A stretch of 64,000 nucleotides of DNA from CATQHL01 sp965204655 (GTDB taxonomy: Bacteria > Actinomycetota > Acidimicrobiia > Acidimicrobiales > CATQHL01). Positions 13,901 through 20,963 of the stretch are shown one piece after another. The position numbers and the translations under genes were made by a program. Each line of letters opens with the position of its first letter. Position 1 is the first letter of the stretch. The notes under the pieces are model-generated. The model was not told the origin of the DNA, searched no databases, and saw only the letters and a list, made by a program, of their open reading frames with translations. Location of the stretch: positions 2,364,968 through 2,428,967 of the forward strand of contig OZ241998.1 in assembly GCA_965204655.1 (NCBI GenBank), read 5' to 3'.

Positions 13901-15253
13901 TCAGAGCCCGAACATCTCGCCCACCCGTTCCAGGGCGTCGGCGAGGCGGTCTATGTCGGACTCGTCGTTGTAGAAGTAGACCGACGCCCGCGCCGTGGCT
14001 ACTACGCCCAGGACGTCCATCAGCGGCTTGGCGCAGTGGTGTCCTGCCCGCACGCAGACTGCGTCGGCGTCTAGCACCTGGGAGATGTCGTGGGCGTGGA
14101 CGCCGCCGTATTCAAACGACAGAACCCCTCCGCGGGCTTCGGTGTCGGTCGGCCCGTGAATCTTCAGCACGTCGCCGAAGCGCTCCGGGAGGGTGCGCAT
14201 TGCGTAGTCCAGGAGCGCCTTGTCGTGCTGCCTGACCGCTTCCATGCCGATGCCGTCTAGGTAGTCCACGGCGGCTCCCAGACCCACCGCTTCGGCGATG
14301 GGCGGCGTGCCGGCTTCAAACTTCCAGGGCAGTTCGTTGGGGAGGAAGCCTTCGGTGGTGACATTCAGGATCATCTCCCCGCCGCCGAGGAAGGGCGGCA
14401 TGGCGTCCAGGAGTTCTTCACGCCCCCAGAGCACGCCGATGCCCGTGGGGCCGCACATCTTGTGACCGGAGAACGCCAGGAAATCGACGCCCAGCGCTTC
14501 TACGTCCGTGGGCAGGTGGGGTACGTGCTGAGCGCCGTCTAGCACCACCACCGCCCCCCGCTCTCGGGCCATCTCAGCGATGCGGCGCACCGGGGGGATT
14601 GTGCCCAGCACGTTCGACATGGCCGTGAGCACCACTATGCGGGTGCCTTCCAGCAGTTCGTCTAGCTTGCTGAGGTCGAGGCCGTCGCTGCTGGCGAGTG
14701 GCAGCCAGCGGAGTTCAGTGCCCCGCTCGGCGCAGAGGATGTGCCACGGGACGATGTTGGCGTGGTGCTCCATGAGGGTCGTCAGGATGGCGTCGCCCTT
14801 GCGCAGGCGGCTGCGACCCCAGCTGTGCGCCACCAGGTTCAGCGCTTCGGTGGCGTTCTTGGTGAAAATCACCTCGCGGGGCGAGGCTGCGCCGATGAAC
14901 CGCTGCACCTTGGCGCGGGTTTCCTCCATCTCCTGGGTCGCCAAGTCCGCTATGTAGTAGGCGCCGCGGTGGACGTTGGCGTTGATGAGGCGGTAGTAGT
15001 CGTCCATTGCGTCGAGGACAGCCTGGGGTTTCTGCGAGGTAGCTGCGGAGTCGAGGTAGACGATGGGCTTGCCGTGCACCTCCCGAGCCAGCAGAGGGAA
15101 GTCGGCTTTCAGCGAGGCGGAGTTTAGGGGGGGTGCGGGCGGCGTGGGGTCGGCGTGGGGCGGCTCGCCGGGGGGCTCGCCAGGGGACGACGGGGCGTGG
15201 GGGGCAGCGGGCGACTCGCTGGTGAGCGGCTGCTCACCGGGGGGTGCAGTCAT
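13901..15253 (-). CDS. sufS: SufS cysteine desulfurase
   Basis: A 450-residue pyridoxal-phosphate enzyme of the group II desulfurases, which removes sulfur from cysteine for cluster assembly. Seen are IVYLDSAATSQKP, INANVHRGAYYIA, FTKNATEALNLVA, MEHHANIVPW, VVVLDGAQHVPHLP, the PLP-lysine motif FSGHKMCGPTGIGVLWG, KFEAGTPPIAEAVG, and the persulfide cysteine RAGHHCAKPLM. The first 45 residues are a Pro/Ala/Ser-rich extension (SPGEPPGEPPHADPTPP) before the usual start LKADFPLLAREVHG. It lies 88 bases after sufC copy 2 and is followed by sufU. SufU is its expected sulfur acceptor. Confidence 0.93.
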   Translation of the reverse strand: MTAPPGEQPLTSESPAAPHAPSSPGEPPGEPPHADPTPPAPPLNSASLKADFPLLAREVHGKPIVYLDSAATSQKPQAVLDAMDDYYRLINANVHRGAYYIADLATQEMEETRAKVQRFIGAASPREVIFTKNATEALNLVAHSWGRSRLRKGDAILTTLMEHHANIVPWHILCAERGTELRWLPLASSDGLDLSKLDELLEGTRIVVLTAMSNVLGTIPPVRRIAEMARERGAVVVLDGAQHVPHLPTDVEALGVDFLAFSGHKMCGPTGIGVLWGREELLDAMPPFLGGGEMILNVTTEGFLPNELPWKFEAGTPPIAEAVGLGAAVDYLDGIGMEAVRQHDKALLDYAMRTLPERFGDVLKIHGPTDTEARGGVLSFEYGGVHAHDISQVLDADAVCVRAGHHCAKPLMDVLGVVATARASVYFYNDESDIDRLADALERVGEMFGL

Positions 15254-15341
15254 TTCGCTGGGGGCGGCGCCGGCGACGCTTTGCCGGGTGGCACGGGGGG
15301 TGGCTCGCCGGCGGTCGACGTCTTGCGCAACTGGGTCACTT

Positions 15342-16451
15342 TCAGCGCCAAGCCCCGTAGCCGCGTCGTTCCAGCTTGTGCGCTAGGGAGAGGTCGCCGA
15401 CCTCTACGATCCGCCCGTCTAGCAGGATGTGCACGTAGTCGGGGGTGAGGTAGTCCAGCAGTCGCCGGTAGTGGGTGATAGCCAGCACGCCCAGGCGGGG
15501 GTTCTCCTGCGCGACTGCGCCGACGCCTTCGGCCACCACCTTCAGGGCGTCAATATCAAGGCCGGAGTCCGTCTCGTCGAGTATGGCCATTTCGGGCTGG
15601 AGTATGGCCATCTGCAGTATCTCGTTTCGCTTCTTCTCCCCGCCAGAGAACCCGTCGTTGATGAAGCGGTCGGCGAACGACGGGTCCATTTGCAGGCGTT
15701 CCATCCATTCCATTATCTTCATGCGCAGCTGCAGTATTGAGGTTTCCGTGCCCGTGCGTGCGGTCATTGATTGGCGCAGGAAGTTCAGCACCGACACTCC
15801 CACGATGGCCTGCGGATACTGGAACGCCAGAAAGAGCCCGGACTTGGCTCGCTCGTCTGCCCCCCAGTCGGTGATGTCCGTGCCCTTGAACCTCACCGAC
15901 CCGTCGGTGATCCGGTATTCGGGGCTGCCCATAAGGGTGGCCGCAAGCGTGGACTTCCCCGACCCGTTAGGCCCCATCAGTGCGTGCAGTTCGCCCGCCC
16001 CAATCTTGAGGTCAACGCCCTTGAGTATGTGGGCAGCGCCGCTGGCGCCTGCGGCGCCGCCAGATCCGTTAGAGGTTTCCTCCCCGCCCGGCGAGTTAAC
16101 AGCACAAACGTGCAACCCTTCAATAACAAACACCGGCTCAGAGCCCGAGCCGCCGGTGGCGGGGTGTGAGGGGGCGTCGGCGGCAGGGTGCGAACTGGCG
16201 TTGGGGGCAGGGTGCGAACTGGCGTTGGGGGCAGGGTGCGAACTGGCGTTGGGGGCAGGGTGCGAACTGGCGTTGGGGGCAGGGTGCGAACTGGCGTTGG
16301 GGGCAGGGTGCGAACTGGCGTTGGGGGCAGGGTGCGAACTGGCGTCGGCGGAGGTGCTTGGGGAGGGAGCGGCGTCGGGAGCAGGGCTAGGGGCGGGGGA
16401 GGCGCTGGGGACTGCTTCGGAGGCAGAGCTAGGGGGAGGCGCGGAACTCAT
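15342..16451 (-). CDS. sufC: SufC ATPase (copy 2) with repeat N-terminus
   Basis: A 369-residue ATPase with Walker A MGPNGSGKSTLAATLMG, FLAFQYPQAIVGVSVLNFL, signature GFSGGEKKRNEILQM, Walker B AILDETDSGLDIDALKV and H-loop AITHYRRLLDYL. It is closer to textbook SufC than copy 1 because its helical domain has no insert (ILQLRMKIMEWMERLQMD). The first 110 residues are low-complexity: Ser/Ala/Pro and then the octapeptide ASSHPAPN repeated. A GTG start at about 16137 (VFVIEGLHV) would give a normal-length protein, but ATG 16451 is the only ATG and the repeat keeps the frame open. It is first in the operon sufC-sufS-sufU. Having two sufC genes 4 kb apart and convergent is odd. Confidence 0.88.
   Translation of the reverse strand: MSSAPPPSSASEAVPSASPAPSPAPDAAPSPSTSADASSHPAPNASSHPAPNASSHPAPNASSHPAPNASSHPAPNASSHPAPNASSHPAADAPSHPATGGSGSEPVFVIEGLHVCAVNSPGGEETSNGSGGAAGASGAAHILKGVDLKIGAGELHALMGPNGSGKSTLAATLMGSPEYRITDGSVRFKGTDITDWGADERAKSGLFLAFQYPQAIVGVSVLNFLRQSMTARTGTETSILQLRMKIMEWMERLQMDPSFADRFINDGFSGGEKKRNEILQMAILQPEMAILDETDSGLDIDALKVVAEGVGAVAQENPRLGVLAITHYRRLLDYLTPDYVHILLDGRIVEVGDLSLAHKLERRGYGAWR
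16177..16344 (-). repeat. 24-bp coding minisatellite in sufC copy 2
   Basis: Six perfect tandem units of 24 bp (16201-16344), each beginning TTGGGGGCAGGG on the plus strand, plus one degenerate unit at 16177-16200. In protein they give the octapeptide ASSHPAPN. The unit length is a multiple of three, so copy-number change alters only the length of the N-terminal tail. Confidence 0.9.
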
Positions 16452-16810
16452 GCCCTCAGTCTACGGCGGAGATGGCCTGCCCTAGAGCCTTGAACTCGTC
16501 CTAGGGAGCGTCCGCGCAGCGCCGGCGACACCTAAAGCCGCTTTGTGTTGACCTGCGGCCCAGTGACGAACCTCCGCCAGTTCTACCAGGGACGCTCTGC
16601 GACACCTGCAATGGCTTGCGTTGACCTGCGAGTCGACGAACCTCACACAAGCGAGCGTGCACTGCTCCTCTGCGACACTTAATGGCTTGATACTGACCTG
16701 CGAGAGGATAGTTCCGCAGGATCGGAGTCTCGCATTAGCCGATAAATCGCAGCTAAACTGCCGGCTAACAGTATGAACTAGAAGAGGACAACTAAAGGAG
16801 GAAATAAGTA
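16452..16810. other. Divergent intergenic region with three imperfect repeats
   Basis: Between the start of sufC copy 2 and the DUF2335 gene. Three related blocks of about 35 bases, about 60-75 apart, contain GCGACACYTRMAATGGCTTG and TTGACCTGCGRG (near 16521, 16598 and 16670). No gene is supported; a 132-codon frame on the minus strand has no recognisable features. The blocks may be regulatory sites or decayed repeats. AAAGGAGG at about 16794-16801 serves the next gene. Confidence 0.5.
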
Positions 16811-17641
16811 ATGGGAAAGTACAAATTCCGTAGAAAATCCAGAAAATTCCCTTACCGACTTTCGTCGTCCAAATACCCAATGCCCACTTTTCTATCCGGG
16901 GCTTTTTCTCTAGTAGACATCACTGGCGAAAGTCTTCCGCGAGTTCCTCAGTACTCAAATCCAAAAGAGGCAGCCCTCGCTGCCGCAAAAGAGGACGCTG
17001 ACGCTTTAGCCAGAGACTGGCAAATCGTAGGCGACGATCTCCGCTGGGCTATGAACTCGTTCGCCGAGGAAAACAATCTCCCCAAACCCCAGGAACTCAA
17101 CCTTCCAGACTCGCCAAAAGTGACCTGCAAACGTAAAGGGCAGAGTAGACACTCTCAGTCCGCTGACCAGAAGTCGCGCTCACCAGAAACAACAGTAGAA
17201 GAGCCAGTTTCAACGCCTAATACTCAACAAACTGATAGCACTCCCGAAGAACCGGAAATCATCTATAGAGCAGTCTCCGCCGGCCTTCTCCCCCCGCCTC
17301 ACGTGTTGCGAAAATACGAAGAGACCCTGCCTGGATCTGCTGATCGAATATTCCAGATGGCAGAAGCTCAGATCACCCAACGACAAGAAAAAGAATCCCG
17401 AATGCTGACCGCGGCTATCCAACGTTCCAAGTCCGGTATGTTTCTTGGATTCTTCCTCGCTCTTGCATTCCTTGGCGTAGCAGGTTGGTTGATTAGCATT
17501 GGCAATGTATGGCCTGGCACCCTTATTGGAGCTTTAAACCTAGTCACCCTTGTAAGCCTTTTTGTTCTTGGACGTCGTTCGACATCGGGTGCGAAGAATT
17601 CTCCTAGTCCCACAGACGGAGACGCCACTCCCGCGGACTGA
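16811..17641 (+). CDS. DUF2335 predicted membrane protein
   Basis: A 276-residue protein beginning at ATG 16811 after a strong AAAGGAGG. The first 140 residues are hydrophilic. The C-terminal part matches the DUF2335 pattern: GLLPPPHVLRKYEETLPG, ADRIFQMAEAQITQRQEKE, then two membrane helices (about 212-231, FLGFFLALAFLGVAGWLI; and 236-254, GTLIGALNLVTLVSLFVLG) and a short cytoplasmic tail. Members are found in genomic islands and prophages of many bacteria, but their function is not established; a role in defence is possible and unproven. Gene stands alone with spacers of more than 300 bases on both sides. Confidence 0.8.
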   Translation: MGKYKFRRKSRKFPYRLSSSKYPMPTFLSGAFSLVDITGESLPRVPQYSNPKEAALAAAKEDADALARDWQIVGDDLRWAMNSFAEENNLPKPQELNLPDSPKVTCKRKGQSRHSQSADQKSRSPETTVEEPVSTPNTQQTDSTPEEPEIIYRAVSAGLLPPPHVLRKYEETLPGSADRIFQMAEAQITQRQEKESRMLTAAIQRSKSGMFLGFFLALAFLGVAGWLISIGNVWPGTLIGALNLVTLVSLFVLGRRSTSGAKNSPSPTDGDATPAD

Positions 17642-17665
17642 CGCAGTTCAGCGCAAACGGCGCTA

Positions 17666-17688
17666 ACCAGCAGCGGTCTATCCATTCC
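17666..17688 (+). repeat. Short third copy of the MBL-gene 3' end
   Basis: Twenty-three bases that match the core of the MBL gene end (GCGGTCTATCCATTCC and the preceding ACCAGC) with one mismatch. The similarity stops right after. It lies at the left border of a defence module that ends at the longer copy 23986-24033. The rest of the 17642-18021 spacer holds an inverted repeat (GCCGAGCAC 17780-17788, GTGCTCGGC 17850-17858) and an AT-rich stretch before the methyltransferase gene, possibly its promoter. Confidence 0.5.
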
Positions 17689-18021
17689 GGAACCCCGGCG
17701 ATGCCCGGAAGACACATTAGATCCCCGGCTGATCGTCATTGTCTGATTCGTGATGCTCTGAGATAATCACTCGTGTGAAGCCGAGCACTTCAGCCCACTC
17801 GCACTACCTCAACGCGGCCTCGTAAAGGTCGGCCGGACTCACTGGGCAGGTGCTCGGCGGACATCGAAAGTCTTAGTGAAATGACCTGCGGAAAACCCAA
17901 AACAAGCTTCCCTATGCCACTAATCTACTAGTGAGAGAGCATGGGCGATGATGTCACACCCCATGCATAAAATCAAAATATCAAAAAACAGCATCTCAAA
18001 TGAGGTAACGAGAGGGAAATC

Positions 18022-18762
18022 ATGACAACGCTGGCAACCGAGATGGCCGAGTCTGCTGCTTTCAGTTCTCCGGCAGATATAGAACTAGGTGATTTCAGAG
18101 ACATCCTTGAGATGCTTGACCCCGGATCAGGTGATCTCGTACTGACCGACCCTCCCTACACTATCAGCAGAGAGACAGGCTTTGCCAAACTTGGCAGTAA
18201 CAGCATCAAAAGGTTCGCTGTCAGCATGGACTTTGGTGAATGGGATCACGCCCCCATTGATTTAGACATTTTGAGCAACTCAATCTATAGAGTCCTTCGA
18301 AATGGTGGAACCGCCATAGTTTGGTACGACATTTGGAAACTGTCACATTTGGCAGAGGCTTTGACAAAAGCGGGATTCAGAATGCTTCGTCTTCTGGTCT
18401 GGCAAAAGACTAATCCTGTACCGTTGAACATGAAATCGACATACTTGTCCAACAGTCGTGAAATAGCAGTGGTCGGTGTCAAAGGGAGGAAACCAACATT
18501 TAACAAGGAATATCATAATGGGGTTTACCCTCAACCTATTCCACGGCACAACGGCAACCGCATTCATCCGACTCAGAAACCTTTAGATCTTTTTGCAGAA
18601 TTAATTGAAGTTCATAGCCACCCCGATGACTTAATCATTGACCCATTTCTGGGTTCAGGGACAACTGCTGTAGCTGCTGTTGAATCGGGAAGAAGATTTT
18701 TTGGCGGAGATATCGATCCGAAGTATGTTAAAGCGGCTCAAAAAAGAGCGGGGATCTTGTAA
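18022..18762 (+). CDS. Type II DNA methyltransferase (beta class)
   Basis: A 246-residue N4-cytosine or N6-adenine methyltransferase. Motif IV is LVLTDPPYTI at residues 40-48, and motif I, DPFLGSGTTAVAA, is near residue 208; this order, catalytic motif first, defines the beta class. HPTQKPLDLFAELI before motif I is also typical. It has a compact size with a small target-recognition region around LLVWQKTNPVPLNM. GAGAGGG precedes ATG 18022. The HNH endonuclease gene starts 21 bases after its stop, so the pair is a complete Type II restriction-modification system. No homopolymer is present, so this system should be always on. The recognition sequence cannot be read from the protein. Confidence 0.87.
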   Translation: MTTLATEMAESAAFSSPADIELGDFRDILEMLDPGSGDLVLTDPPYTISRETGFAKLGSNSIKRFAVSMDFGEWDHAPIDLDILSNSIYRVLRNGGTAIVWYDIWKLSHLAEALTKAGFRMLRLLVWQKTNPVPLNMKSTYLSNSREIAVVGVKGRKPTFNKEYHNGVYPQPIPRHNGNRIHPTQKPLDLFAELIEVHSHPDDLIIDPFLGSGTTAVAAVESGRRFFGGDIDPKYVKAAQKRAGIL

Positions 18763-18783
18763 ACCCCTTAAGAAGCCATAGCG

Positions 18784-19428
18784 ATGTCAACTGTAAACAC
18801 AAAGAACTGGGCTTACATTCCAAAGAAAGACAGCAAGCCATACCTTTTTTTGAAATTGGCTAGTCCTGACTCTGAAGGATATAGCCGAGAAGTCTTCGTT
18901 TCCGAATTTACAGGCGAATACAGTAAACTGCAAATGGGTAATGGAGGCGACTGGTGTCGAGACGATTCTACTCTTGGACAATACTACAATATTACTCGCA
19001 ATAAAACAAAAGGAAAGAACACTAGCATTAAACTTGATGGATTAAAGAAAGTAAGCGAATCAAAACCAATACCATCTACAGTGGGTAAAAAAATTAGATC
19101 AATGAGATGTTCGGTGCTAGCAATAGGTGGGGACAAAATTCAAGCTGATCACAAAGATGGCAGACGCGACGATCCAAGACTTAGTGATGTCAATAGAGTG
19201 ACAGAAGATGATTTTCAACCATTATCCCAAGCGGTTAACAGTGCCAAAAGACAGCATTGCAAAGAGTGCAGAGAGACAAATAATAGGTTTGATGCAACAA
19301 GACTAGGATATGCTGCTTCGCAAACAAAAGGGAACGGTCGTTATAGAGGATCGTGCGTGGGTTGTTATTGGCATGATCCAAAAGAATTTAATAAAATCAT
19401 AAGCGAAAATTTTGTCAAGAAAGTCTAG
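18784..19428 (+). CDS. HNH-family Type II restriction endonuclease
   Basis: A 214-residue protein. The ββα-metal HNH motif is seen as ADHKDGR (Asp122, His123) with Asn152 and His158 following in LSQAVNSAKRQHCKEC. Two zinc pairs, C159-x-x-C162 and C191-x-x-C194, stabilise the fold. The N-terminal 100 residues (WAYIPKKDSKPYLFLKLA) have no recognised domain and probably read DNA. Its place right after a methyltransferase gene makes it the cognate endonuclease. Codon usage is AT-rich compared with the SUF region, which fits recent transfer. Confidence 0.8.
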   Translation: MSTVNTKNWAYIPKKDSKPYLFLKLASPDSEGYSREVFVSEFTGEYSKLQMGNGGDWCRDDSTLGQYYNITRNKTKGKNTSIKLDGLKKVSESKPIPSTVGKKIRSMRCSVLAIGGDKIQADHKDGRRDDPRLSDVNRVTEDDFQPLSQAVNSAKRQHCKECRETNNRFDATRLGYAASQTKGNGRYRGSCVGCYWHDPKEFNKIISENFVKKV

Positions 19429-19496
19429 AAACCATGTTTCAATCATACTTTTTAATGGCTTCCGGATCCCCACATTCCTAAGCCAGACACACATCA

Positions 19497-19649
19497 ATGG
19501 TTAATGTGGAAGCAGGCGAATTCCTTGCATTCCGAGATTTCTACGAAAAGCAGCAACGCAACCACTACACGAAAGACAAAGAAGCCCGATTTCGCTGCCG
19601 AATTGGCGTCGCAGCACGATCCGGGTTCAGAGAAATGCTAGAACAATGA
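19497..19649 (+). CDS. Small ORF coupled to the repeat lipoprotein
   Basis: A 50-codon frame from ATG 19497 to TGA 19647-19649, whose stop overlaps the ATG of the lipoprotein gene (ATGA). The predicted peptide is charged (EFLAFRDFYEKQQRNHYTKD, then RCRIGVAARSGFREMLEQ). I do not recognise it. The overlap, and the fact that no other start serves the space, support translation. It may be a remnant of a longer gene. No strong ribosome-binding site was seen. Confidence 0.45.
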   Translation: MVNVEAGEFLAFRDFYEKQQRNHYTKDKEARFRCRIGVAARSGFREMLEQ

Positions 19650-20899
19650 GAACCCTCACCATACTTCTCGCCGCAACACTCCTGCTCGGAGCGTGCGCAA
19701 TGTCCTCCGAAGACCAAGAGCAAAGCCTAGCACCCGAACTCCGAACAACCACCACCGAACCCGAACAGCGAATGGAATGGAACATCAACCACAACACCCT
19801 TCCACCAAGCGCTAACCGAGCGTTCGTTGAAAGCATTCAAAACTGCGGAACGCTCGCTGAATATGAATGGCTAATGACCACCAAAGAGCAAGAATTCGCT
19901 GAATTGTATTGCTCCGCCGCCGAACTCAGAGGAGCGTCGTGGGTAATGGAATGCCTAAACGATGGAGGGTTACTGAACCCTTACCTAGAGTGTTTCAGCA
20001 CGAATTTTATGTGGATACCCGAGGGTAAACCTCACTACGTGAGCATCTGGGAAGGCTGGGAAACTCACGGCTGCACAAATGAACTAATGCGTCGTTCACA
20101 CGAAGAGTGGCAGGAGTGTAAGTTCAGCCTCACCTATACGGAAGAGAACTGCTTGCGGTACGGCGGGGAATGGGACGCTCGGATGCCGTACAAACTCCAA
20201 TGCAGCGCTAACGCCGGTATAGTCGCCCGGCGAGGAGCTCTCGGGTTACCATCGTCGCCGAACGTGGAAGACAGCATCAGTAGCCTCCGAGACGCCGTAG
20301 AAGAGATAGGACGCACGAATATCACCCCCCAACCATCCTATTTCACGAGCGAAACGCTTTGCGTCGCCGCCGGGTTCTCGTGGAGTAGGGGAAACTGTGT
20401 TAACTCTTCCAGAGGCTCTGTAGGTTCGGCGGAGCGCATAGATGTCACTACCGACCCTTCCGATTATATGAGTGAAGGGCTTTGTGTCGCCGCTGGGTTC
20501 TTGTGGAGTAGGGGAAATTGTGTTAACTCTTCTAGAGGCTCTGTAGGTTCGGCGGAGCGCACGAATATCATCCGTCAACCATCCGATTTTACGAGCGAAA
20601 CGCTTTGTGTCGCTGCTGGGTTCTTGTGGAGTAGGGGAAATTGTGTTTACCCTTCTAGAGGCTCTGTAGGTTCGGCGGAGCGCACGAATATCATCCGTCA
20701 ACCATCCGATTTTACGAGCGAAACGCTTTGTGTCGCTGCTGGGTTCTTGTGGAGTAGGGGAAATTGTGTTTACCCTTCTAGAGGCTCTATAGGTTCGGCG
20801 GAACGCGTAGATGTCACCCCCGACCCTTCCGATTACACGACCGAAGGGCTTTGCGTCGCCTCCGGGTTCGTTTGGCGCTCGGGGAGATGTTCGTGGTGA
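19646..20899 (+). CDS. Lipoprotein with five tandem Cys repeats
   Basis: A 417-residue secreted protein. The signal peptide RTLTILLAATLLLGAC ends in a lipobox (LGAC), so it should be lipid-anchored outside the membrane. Residues 25-215 form a Cys- and Trp-rich domain (QNCGTLAEYEWLM, WVMECLNDGG, ENCLRYGGEWD). The C-terminal 190 residues are five copies of a 41-residue unit with the core LCVAAGFxWSRGNCV, two cysteines per unit, probably a small disulfide-bonded module. An earlier ENCLRYGGEWD resembles a diverged unit. Units 2 to 4 are almost identical in DNA. No function can be given. It lies between two restriction-modification systems and may be a surface or anti-adsorption protein, which is speculation. 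Confidence 0.75.
   Translation: MRTLTILLAATLLLGACAMSSEDQEQSLAPELRTTTTEPEQRMEWNINHNTLPPSANRAFVESIQNCGTLAEYEWLMTTKEQEFAELYCSAAELRGASWVMECLNDGGLLNPYLECFSTNFMWIPEGKPHYVSIWEGWETHGCTNELMRRSHEEWQECKFSLTYTEENCLRYGGEWDARMPYKLQCSANAGIVARRGALGLPSSPNVEDSISSLRDAVEEIGRTNITPQPSYFTSETLCVAAGFSWSRGNCVNSSRGSVGSAERIDVTTDPSDYMSEGLCVAAGFLWSRGNCVNSSRGSVGSAERTNIIRQPSDFTSETLCVAAGFLWSRGNCVYPSRGSVGSAERTNIIRQPSDFTSETLCVAAGFLWSRGNCVYPSRGSIGSAERVDVTPDPSDYTTEGLCVASGFVWRSGRCSW
20330..20899 (+). repeat. 123-bp tandem coding repeat
   Basis: Five units of 123 bp (last one partial and diverged), each containing GAGGCTCTGTAGGTTCGGCG, found at 20412, 20535 and 20658 and related near 20781. The two middle units are almost identical, so expansion or contraction by recombination is likely. 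The unit is a multiple of three. Confidence 0.85.
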
Positions 20900-20963
20900 A
20901 GATCGAGACGCCGCACGGCTGCACGTCGCTCTAATTGGTATAAATTCCTAAAGGAAAAGTCAA

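Noticed and set aside
16482..16880. 132-codon minus-strand frame upstream of sufC copy 2
   Set aside because: It overlaps the DUF2335 start and the intergenic repeats, has irregular composition with many Cys and no recognisable domain or ribosome-binding site.
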